A stretch of 43,098 nucleotides of DNA from Bacteroidota bacterium (GTDB taxonomy: Bacteria > Bacteroidota > Bacteroidia > Bacteroidales > UBA12481). The DNA lies in contig JABHCC010000167.1 of the NCBI GenBank assembly GCA_018669475.1, positions 1 through 43,098 on the forward strand, given 5' to 3'. Position numbers and translations under genes: made by a program. The notes under the pieces are model-generated. The model was not told the origin of the DNA, did no database searches, and saw nothing but the letters and a program-made list of their open reading frames with translations. Numbering within the stretch: position 1 is the first letter of the stretch; the number at the start of each line of letters is the position of its first letter. Positions 25,841-31,686 of this stretch are shown here, in pieces.

Positions 25841-27717
25841 AAGAAAAAGATCGCCTGAGCAAATTATTCGAAGAGGCCAGATCGGCCAGATTGCTTGTTG
25901 ATGAAGATGAGCTTAACAGGCTTGTGTCATCAGGAAAGAAGGTTTCAGCAGATAAGATCAAGCTCGGGAAAGCGGGTCGGGGATTGTTTAATCCTTTAAA
26001 TATTATTGTTATGATTTCTATAATAGCTACAGTTCTTGCCGTATTTACGATTTTTTCAGATGGCATAATCAAGTCATCAGTTATCAGTCATCAGTCTTCA
26101 GTCATCAGTCTGTCAAAAGTCATCAGTCAAAAGTCATCAGCCAGCTCTCAGTTCTCAGAAGATGAGTTATCCGCAGTCGATAGTCCCTTGTCCCTGGTCC
26201 CTGGTCCCCGTTCTCTTGATGAGACCACAGTTCCAGCCGGGGACATGCCATCAGTAAATGAGGGTGATGAGCCCTTGGTTTTGAGTGCGGCCGGGCCTGT
26301 TTTGAAGGATACTTTGATTATTGGCGAAGTGATTCATCTTACTCAGGATGAGTTGACTAAGTTGGGGTTTTTGTTTAATGATGATGGATTTTTTTATTGT
26401 AATGAAGATGAAAGAGGATTTTTGAACTTTTTTTCTGACAGAAATCCTGATAGCAAAGTACAGGCATGGGCGAGCACTCATGGTTTTTCTTCTAAGCCCC
26501 TCAACCAAAGAAAAGAGATTACACATTTTCCTTTTTATCCGGGAGGACTTACCGGAGCCCATGGAGAGCGACTCCTGGATTACAGTAGAAGGGTTCAGAG
26601 TGCAGCACGTTACGGCAAAGCTTTTTATGATGATCTATCTGTTCCAGTTTATTTTCCCGGTCGATGGTTTGTGGATAAAAAGAGTAGCGATAAGATCATT
26701 TGGTTTGCTGTAACAGATGAGTTTTTTGAATTGCTTCCATTTGAGAAAATAGAGAAGGCTAAAGAAAGAATTGATATAGTTACAAAACTGAGAGCTATAC
26801 CAGGAAATGAGACAAAGAACTACGTTGAATTTGACTTTATGTCTCATAATTCCACACGTATTGATCCACTTGAATTGAATATTGAGGCCCTTATCAAGCT
26901 TGGATTTACGGTTGATAAGGATAAAATTATCTACCGATATCAGAATGGCGAAAATTTCCTGGCACTTACCTTACACAAAATGGGAAGTCACTTCAATGCC
27001 CGGGCAGATGCTCCCGACGGTGAGCTTGTGAAGTCCAGGGTTTTCAATTCACCTATGCTGGGAGTAACAAAAAGAGATGGTGGATACTCTGTTGCGGTTT
27101 CAACAGAATTTTATCCAGAGGTTTCTGATACAATCGAATTCTTCTCGAACATGTATGAGGTTTCTATCCCTGTTATCTTCACTGATGAATCTCTTCCTGA
27201 AATTGTTCACCAATCGATCTTTTGGTTTTACCCAACCAAGGAATTCTTCAATAATCTGCCGGATAGTATCGCTAATCCGATGAGGGCAGAATTCACTCAT
27301 AATGTAATACCTATATTGCAGGGAGCAAATATGAATTCTTCCTCCATTACTATCATTACTGGTGTTTTAATGGAGAAGCTTGAGGAAAAGACTAAGTCTG
27401 ATGAAACTATTCCCTGCCAATATTTTCCAAGTTTTTGTGAGGGATTGCCAGGCCTGGAGAATTTGAATGTGTATCCGAATCCTACAAGTGGTTTTATTAC
27501 CGTCGAGATGATGTTAGGCCGCGGTAAAACGATTGATTTTCAGATATTTGACCTGGCCGGCCGCCTGATGGTAGATGATGTTGAAAGAAAGAGTTATACT
27601 GAAGGTGGGCGCTATGATCAACGCATGGATCTTAGTACCCTGGATAAGGGATTTTATCTGCTTGTACTTAAAGATGATGAGGGTGCCAGAATGACCCGCA
27701 GAGTGGTTAAGAATTAG
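25837..27717 (+). CDS. Anti-sigma-like membrane protein carrying a T9SS C-terminal sorting domain
   Basis: A 626-residue protein coupled by a 4-base overlap to the ECF sigma factor. Residues 1-50 are charged and cytoplasm-like ('LSKLFEEARSARLLVDEDEL'), resembling the start of Bacteroidota anti-sigma factors. A single membrane helix lies at about 53-73. Residues 77-129 are a low-complexity Ser/Gln/Val linker encoded by heptanucleotide repeats. Residues 140-535 form an unrecognised extracytoplasmic region with internally similar segments beginning 'LTQDELTKLGFLFN' and 'LNIEALIKLGFTVD'. Residues 542-626 form a type-A T9SS sorting domain: 'LNVYPNPTSGFITVE', 'FDLAGRLM', 'LDKGFYLLVLKD' and a basic end. 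There is no cleavable signal peptide at the N-terminus, which is odd for a T9SS cargo. Function is inferred only. Confidence 0.8.
   Translation: MKEKDRLSKLFEEARSARLLVDEDELNRLVSSGKKVSADKIKLGKAGRGLFNPLNIIVMISIIATVLAVFTIFSDGIIKSSVISHQSSVISLSKVISQKSSASSQFSEDELSAVDSPLSLVPGPRSLDETTVPAGDMPSVNEGDEPLVLSAAGPVLKDTLIIGEVIHLTQDELTKLGFLFNDDGFFYCNEDERGFLNFFSDRNPDSKVQAWASTHGFSSKPLNQRKEITHFPFYPGGLTGAHGERLLDYSRRVQSAARYGKAFYDDLSVPVYFPGRWFVDKKSSDKIIWFAVTDEFFELLPFEKIEKAKERIDIVTKLRAIPGNETKNYVEFDFMSHNSTRIDPLELNIEALIKLGFTVDKDKIIYRYQNGENFLALTLHKMGSHFNARADAPDGELVKSRVFNSPMLGVTKRDGGYSVAVSTEFYPEVSDTIEFFSNMYEVSIPVIFTDESLPEIVHQSIFWFYPTKEFFNNLPDSIANPMRAEFTHNVIPILQGANMNSSSITIITGVLMEKLEEKTKSDETIPCQYFPSFCEGLPGLENLNVYPNPTSGFITVEMMLGRGKTIDFQIFDLAGRLMVDDVERKSYTEGGRYDQRMDLSTLDKGFYLLVLKDDEGARMTRRVVKN
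26072..26209. repeat. Heptanucleotide arrays inside the sigma-partner gene
   Basis: The first block (from 26072) reads AGTCATC, AGTTATC, AGTCATC, AGTCTTC, AGTCATC and continues with AGTCATC and AGTCAAA units to about 26160. A second block at 26175-26209 reads AGTCGAT, AGTCCCT, TGTCCCT, GGTCCCT, GGTCCCC. The frame stays open through both and encodes the linker between the membrane helix and the exported domain. Confidence 0.85.
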
Positions 27718-27723
27718 AATGCA

Positions 27724-27756
27724 TTTGTTTAGGTTAAAAGGGATTGATTATCTTTG
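27724..27756 (+). promoter_or_regulatory. Bacteroidota-type promoter of the first propeller lipoprotein gene
   Basis: TTTG at 27724-27727 and TATCTTTG at 27749-27756 match the -33 and -7 elements, with a 21-base spacer. Start of transcription near 27763 would leave about 24 bases before the ATG at 27787. Confidence 0.55.
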
Positions 27757-27786
27757 GTAGTCCTCCTAAAATAAACCAAGAATTAC

Positions 27787-28980
27787 ATGAGAAAATTAGA
27801 AATTCTGATTTATGGTATTTGTTTAATTGCCATCCTTTTTTCATGCCAGAATGTACAGGATGAAACAGTGACTCTGATCAAGCAAGGCCGGCAAATTGAA
27901 TATCATATTAAAACACATCTAATCAAGGACTCTTTTCATATGAAATTATCAGATTATGCATCTGATTTTGAATTTATTCCATTGGAAACCAAAGATGAGT
28001 GTCTGATTTCATATGGAATGGACTATTATTTCGGTGACAAGTATTTTCTATTGGAAAAAAGATATGGAGGGATTTATCAGTTTGGTAGAGATGGTAGATT
28101 TATTCGAAAATTGGTGCCTGAAGGGAAAGGACCACATGACTTTTGGGAAGGGGATTGGACGGTGGATGAAGAGAATCAAATTCTCTACCTGTCGGATGAC
28201 GCCAAGAAAAATTATTTTCTGCAATATGATCTTAAGAGCGGGGCATATCTGGGAGATTTAAAAAAGGCTGTTTCATGCCGAACAAGAACAATAGAATATC
28301 TGAAAGAAGGATTAATCATGGTAAATACCTACGGCAGATATGATGAAAATGGATTAAAAGATTATGTTTACTGGCAAGATTTATCGGGCAAATTGCTTAG
28401 TTCTGTACCCGCCAGGAAAACAGATGCTGTGTTCTGGAGCAGCCTGTCAAATGCTAATTATGGCGATTTTTTCAGACTTAAAATACTTAATAACGATACG
28501 ATCTATTCAGTTGATAATAGACAGTTAACACCATATCTAACTTTTGATTATGGAAAGGAGACCCCCACAGATCGTAATGCAATGGGATATGTAGAAATTA
28601 GAATTGACAGAGAGATTGAACCCTGGACAATATTAGATGTGGGTACTGTAAGTGAATTAGTAACAGCCAAAGATGGAACTCTGATTGGTGCGAACTCAAG
28701 GGTTCAGTATTATGTGGTGGATAAAAAGCAAAAAAAGGCTTTTCATAGGGGATCAACATTCATCGATCCCCTGAATCAATATGAAAAGGGACATTGGATT
28801 ACTTATAACAAGAATGGCTGGCTTGTCAAACTATATCAAGCAGTTGACTTAATTGAAACTGCTGAGAAAGCTCTTGCTGATCCAGAATTCAAGGATCCTT
28901 ATCGTTCAAAATTTAAGGCTCTTGTGAATCAGATAAATGAGAATGATAATCCGATATTACTGGTTGGCCGATTTAAGTAG
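27787..28980 (+). CDS. Six-bladed beta-propeller lipoprotein
   Basis: A 397-residue lipoprotein (lipobox 'ILFSC', C20) of the 6-bladed beta-propeller family common in Bacteroidota. After the signal come 'MKLSDYASDFEFIPLETKDE', typical of the family start, and an NHL-like blade 'YQFGRDGRFIRKLVPEGKGPHDF'. The C-terminus 'NPILLVGRFK' also fits. Such proteins are exposed at the envelope; ligands are mostly unknown. The gene has its own promoter and is probably monocistronic. It is a distant paralog of the protein at 35.6-36.8 kb, which shares the start, the GKGP blade and length. Confidence 0.85.
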   Translation: MRKLEILIYGICLIAILFSCQNVQDETVTLIKQGRQIEYHIKTHLIKDSFHMKLSDYASDFEFIPLETKDECLISYGMDYYFGDKYFLLEKRYGGIYQFGRDGRFIRKLVPEGKGPHDFWEGDWTVDEENQILYLSDDAKKNYFLQYDLKSGAYLGDLKKAVSCRTRTIEYLKEGLIMVNTYGRYDENGLKDYVYWQDLSGKLLSSVPARKTDAVFWSSLSNANYGDFFRLKILNNDTIYSVDNRQLTPYLTFDYGKETPTDRNAMGYVEIRIDREIEPWTILDVGTVSELVTAKDGTLIGANSRVQYYVVDKKQKKAFHRGSTFIDPLNQYEKGHWITYNKNGWLVKLYQAVDLIETAEKALADPEFKDPYRSKFKALVNQINENDNPILLVGRFK

Positions 28981-29040
28981 ATTGTAATGTATTTCAAACT
29001 ATTGACCCAAATTGCGTTCATAATTTTTGGGGATATTTCT

Positions 29041-29454
29041 CTACCTTTTTTCTCCTGTCCAGCCTAAATAAACTGCTGGCAAGACATGGGCTAAATATAG
29101 CATTGCAGCTGCCATGAGAACGCCAACTTTTAATGATGTTAATGCAATACAAAACAGTAGTAAAACAGCCACAATCGAAAAAACTGAATATGCAAACCTC
29201 AGGGCCCTTCGGCTAACTTCTAATTCTCTTTCATCAAGATTTTTCACCTTGGTATGAGTGAAGTTGAATAAGCCTGTTCTATTGAAAGAGAAGTAAAAAG
29301 TAAGCATCCACAATCCGAGGAAGGTTCCAGCAACGATTTGAAACCACGATCCCAGCTGATCCCCGGTCATTATTGTGCAAACCAAGGCAGGCAAACTAAT
29401 TAGATGAATTGTAATACTTATTCTCTGAAGGCGGTTTTTCTTTATTTCAGACAT
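29041..29454 (-). CDS. Small DUF2178-like membrane protein
   Basis: A 137-residue protein with four predicted membrane segments (about 13-29, 34-54, 86-106, 110-130) and a central cytoplasmic motif 'NLDERELEVSRRALRFAY', which resembles the 'DER...' motif of DUF2178-type proteins. Function is unknown. It lies 12 bases downstream of an XRE regulator gene and almost certainly shares its transcript. This pairing (small repressor plus small membrane protein with the DER motif) is recurrent in bacteria and archaea. The 60 bases beyond its stop separate it from the convergent propeller gene. Confidence 0.75.
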   Translation of the reverse strand: MSEIKKNRLQRISITIHLISLPALVCTIMTGDQLGSWFQIVAGTFLGLWMLTFYFSFNRTGLFNFTHTKVKNLDERELEVSRRALRFAYSVFSIVAVLLLFCIALTSLKVGVLMAAAMLYLAHVLPAVYLGWTGEKR

Positions 29455-29466
29455 ATCATTTCCTCC

Positions 29467-29715
29467 TCATTTATTTTGGTTCATTAATTCCTGACTCATC
29501 GGCGAGAGAGGACTTGTAGAAAAAACAAAGTCAATAGGCAATTCAAAGACTTCACAGATGCGAAAAGCTAAATCCAGACTGGGGTTATACTCTTCTCGCT
29601 CCAGGTAGCCAACGGTTTGATAATTGACACCTATTTGATCAGCCAGCTCTTTTCTTGACAGCCCTCTTTCCTGTCGGAGAATGGCAATTCGGTTGTGTAT
29701 TTTTCTGGACTGCAT
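29467..29715 (-). CDS. XRE-family transcriptional regulator
   Basis: An 82-residue, single-domain helix-turn-helix protein of the Cro/C1 (XRE) type: 'NRIAILRQERGLSRKELADQIGVNYQTVGYLEREEYNPSLDLAFRICEVFELPIDFVF' pattern is complete, with recognition helix in 'NYQTVGYLERE'. I chose the ATG at 29715; seven possible upstream residues overlap the operator-like palindromes and are not needed. It precedes the small membrane protein gene by 12 bases. A pair of TGTA/TACA palindromes just upstream suggests autoregulation. Confidence 0.92.
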   Translation of the reverse strand: MQSRKIHNRIAILRQERGLSRKELADQIGVNYQTVGYLEREEYNPSLDLAFRICEVFELPIDFVFSTSPLSPMSQELMNQNK

Positions 29716-29722
29716 AATAATA

Positions 29723-29761
29723 TGATGTAAATACAATCAAAGATGTTGTAAATATACAACA
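29723..29761. promoter_or_regulatory. Putative XRE operator: two TGTA...TACA palindromes
   Basis: TGTTGTA, AATA, TACAACA (29744-29761) is a perfect 7-base inverted repeat with a 4-base spacer. A second copy, TGTA-AA-TACA (29726-29735), sits 8 bases before the XRE start codon. Together they are a likely binding site for the XRE protein on its own promoter. Confidence 0.55.
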
Positions 29762-29866
29762 ATAATGAATAATTCAAAACCTTTCTCCAAAATTTTATTG
29801 CTTATTTATTTTAAGTGAATTTGTATAACTTTGACAGAGCCCCCTTAAATCTAAATACTTGGATCT

Positions 29867-30016
29867 ATGAAATGGAGTTTTCCGATTCTATTGATTTTTC
29901 TGGTAAGCTGTTCATCGGATCTGGATATTATTTATGAGTAGGAAGAGTTGCCCTCGATTTTAGATAAGCAAAAAGGACGTCTAAATGTAAAACACGACTT
30001 ACAAAAAGTCAAATAA
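29867..30016 (+). pseudogene. Lipoprotein gene remnant with in-frame stop
   Basis: An ATG at 29867 opens a 24-codon frame with a complete lipoprotein signal ('MKWSFPILLIFLVSC', then Ser-Ser-Asp) and stops at TAG 29939-29941. The same frame then stays open for 24 further sensible codons to a TAA at 30014. This looks like the leftover start of a lipoprotein gene, perhaps of the propeller family abundant here. A TAACTTTG at 29826-29833 fits a -7 element at the right distance. A short functional lipopeptide of 24 residues is possible but less likely. The rest of the 29716-30052 gap holds only the operator. Confidence 0.5.
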
Positions 30017-30052
30017 TTATTATTTACTGATCGGATTGATGTGTGTTTTCAC

Positions 30053-31321
30053 CTACAACTGATACCGATACAAGCGCGTGTAGTAGGGATGTTTTTTCTC
30101 ATGATACAGGAAGAAGACTGCATTATTGTATACAGTAATACCTGTCATACCGGCAAAATCCGGCAGGAGAATTTTAGGTAAAACTTTTCCTGTATGATGG
30201 TCCAGGGGACAAAGTGACCAGGCCGCAAATTTTCTTTCTAATAAATAAACTTTGCCAAAGCGATTATCCGGCAGGAAAGTAAACTCTTTGTGATCAATAT
30301 CGCCAAGGGATGAATCTTTGTGAAAATTGATGGGTAAAGATCCTGTGAAGTGGGCATACTGATCGTAAATGAGCAGGGAGTCTTTTACACTATTGACAAT
30401 ATATAAACTGTCGTTCAGAGAAAATAAAGGTGTTCGAACGAAATCATCATATATACGAGCAATTTTGGTGTTGGGCATCCAATATCTGGTGCTTTTTAAT
30501 ACAAGCCACATAGAGCCGGTTACTTTGTCAAGCTTTTTACGAAGGGCTTCAAGGGAATCAACGATGTGGGTCAGAAATTGCGGTCCCAGGGTAGAATCGC
30601 TGTAATAATACAGATATACTTCTTCATTGTGTGGAATCACATTGCGATAAACCAATTTATTTGAAAATCCCGATAGGATGGGCTCCATGGTAGCCAGAAA
30701 AGTTTTTTTATCAATAGTATAGAGAAACGTTATGCTTGCTGAATCGGGAGAAAATAATTGGATAGCCGAATCACGGAGGATCAAATGTACATCCCCAAAC
30801 ACATCTTTATATAATTGTTCGGCCCCTTTTACCCGAACTGAAGCGAGGGTATCACCATACTCATTTGCCAGAAACAGTTTTCCCCGGTTGGCCTGATTGT
30901 TGGTATATCCTAACATCCAGAGAAACTGATGATCAAAGGCAAAGTCTTGTAAAGAGAAATCCTCTTTTTCGGTTAGAATCCGCAACCGTTCGGCTGTAAC
31001 CTGAACTTCTCCAACATGGCTGATCATTTTCTGAATCCGAAGAATAAGGGTGGCTTGAGGCAATTGATCAAAATGAATCTCTGTTTGTCCGTAAGAGACA
31101 TGAGTAATGCGCAATGAAAAGGGAGCTTTTTTCACCTCAAGTTGGAATAATCCTTCAGTATTTGTGACGACTCCTGTTCCTGCAGGCAACATGATATGGG
31201 CATCTGGAACCGGATCTCCGGTGATTTCGTCAATTAACTTACCAGAAACCAATTGTGTTTGTCCCAGACCAAGCTGGAAAATCCCAAGAAGGATAAGAAA
31301 CAAATAAAGTTTGAGAATCAT
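30053..31321 (-). CDS. CarboxypepD_reg-like domain protein with propeller-like C-terminal region
   Basis: A 422-residue exported protein (signal peptide, cleavage near 'LGLGQ'). Residues 24-105 form a CarboxypepD_reg-like beta-sandwich ('GKLIDEITGDPVPDAHIML', 'VVTNTEGLFQLEV', 'ITHVSYGQTEI'), as at the start of SusC-type receptors and other surface proteins. Residues 115-422 contain repeated strand patterns ('FLWMLGYTNN', 'LYIVNSVKDSLLIYDQYAHF', 'VYLLERKFAAWSLCPLDHHTG') that look like a beta-propeller similar in style to the neighbouring lipoproteins. No receptor barrel or plug follows. It is divergent from the sensor kinase gene, with a 365-base regulatory gap between. Confidence 0.8.
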   Translation of the reverse strand: MILKLYLFLILLGIFQLGLGQTQLVSGKLIDEITGDPVPDAHIMLPAGTGVVTNTEGLFQLEVKKAPFSLRITHVSYGQTEIHFDQLPQATLILRIQKMISHVGEVQVTAERLRILTEKEDFSLQDFAFDHQFLWMLGYTNNQANRGKLFLANEYGDTLASVRVKGAEQLYKDVFGDVHLILRDSAIQLFSPDSASITFLYTIDKKTFLATMEPILSGFSNKLVYRNVIPHNEEVYLYYYSDSTLGPQFLTHIVDSLEALRKKLDKVTGSMWLVLKSTRYWMPNTKIARIYDDFVRTPLFSLNDSLYIVNSVKDSLLIYDQYAHFTGSLPINFHKDSSLGDIDHKEFTFLPDNRFGKVYLLERKFAAWSLCPLDHHTGKVLPKILLPDFAGMTGITVYNNAVFFLYHEKKHPYYTRLYRYQL

Positions 31322-31352
31322 TATTTCTACAGTTCAAATGGGGGGGGACGGA

Positions 31353-31383
31353 TAAAGGTAATTATTGACTGGTAAATAAACAA
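31353..31383 (-). promoter_or_regulatory. Bacteroidota-type promoter of the CarboxypepD_reg protein gene
   Basis: On the minus strand TTG (31383-31381) and TACCTTTA (31360-31353), spaced by 20 bases, approximate the -33 and -7 elements (7 of 8 at -7). The predicted start of transcription falls on a run of eight C (G on the plus strand, 31340-31347). Confidence 0.4.
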
Positions 31384-31456
31384 GGATTAAAATGGCAAGA
31401 ATTTCCCAATCAACACCGACCTGGGGATTTACACCTTGCACCTCTTCTTCCTGTCA

Positions 31457-31532
31457 CCGGAGGCTTGCTGTTCTTTTGGAACCGCCAATTTTTTCAAAAT
31501 CGAGATGTTCCAAAAGAACAACAAACCTCCGG
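31457..31532. repeat. Long inverted repeat (26-base arms) between divergent genes
   Basis: Arms at 31457-31482 and 31507-31532 match in 24 of 26 positions, with a 24-base loop that can itself pair (ATTTT/AAAAT). Both mismatches become G-U pairs in a minus-strand RNA but C-A in a plus-strand RNA. The rest of the 31322-31686 gap holds the promoter above, a G8 tract and two copies of ACCATGCAT (31555, 31580). It may be a structured RNA element or a small mobile inverted repeat; no transposase or target duplication is seen. Confidence 0.7.
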
Positions 31533-31686
31533 ATAGTTTCCGTAATCCCGCGTAACCATGCATAACCATTGGCCTGGCCACCATGCATTGACCATTCCCT
31601 AAACCAACCATACCAATCTCTAAATCCCTCTTGACAGGCACGGTGTTTGTTAGGTATTTTCACACCTGAACCATAATAATACCAGC

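Noticed and set aside
26072-26209. CRISPR array
   Set aside because: Units are 7 bases with no spacers and no cas genes are present.
29041-29715. Toxin-antitoxin module
   Set aside because: The partner of the XRE protein is a four-helix membrane protein of a DUF2178-like type with no toxin motif; a repressor/membrane-protein pair is the better description.
31457-31532. Rho-independent terminator or integron attC site
   Set aside because: It lies between divergent genes with no T-run after the stem, and I found no conserved attC core triplets, integrase or cassette.
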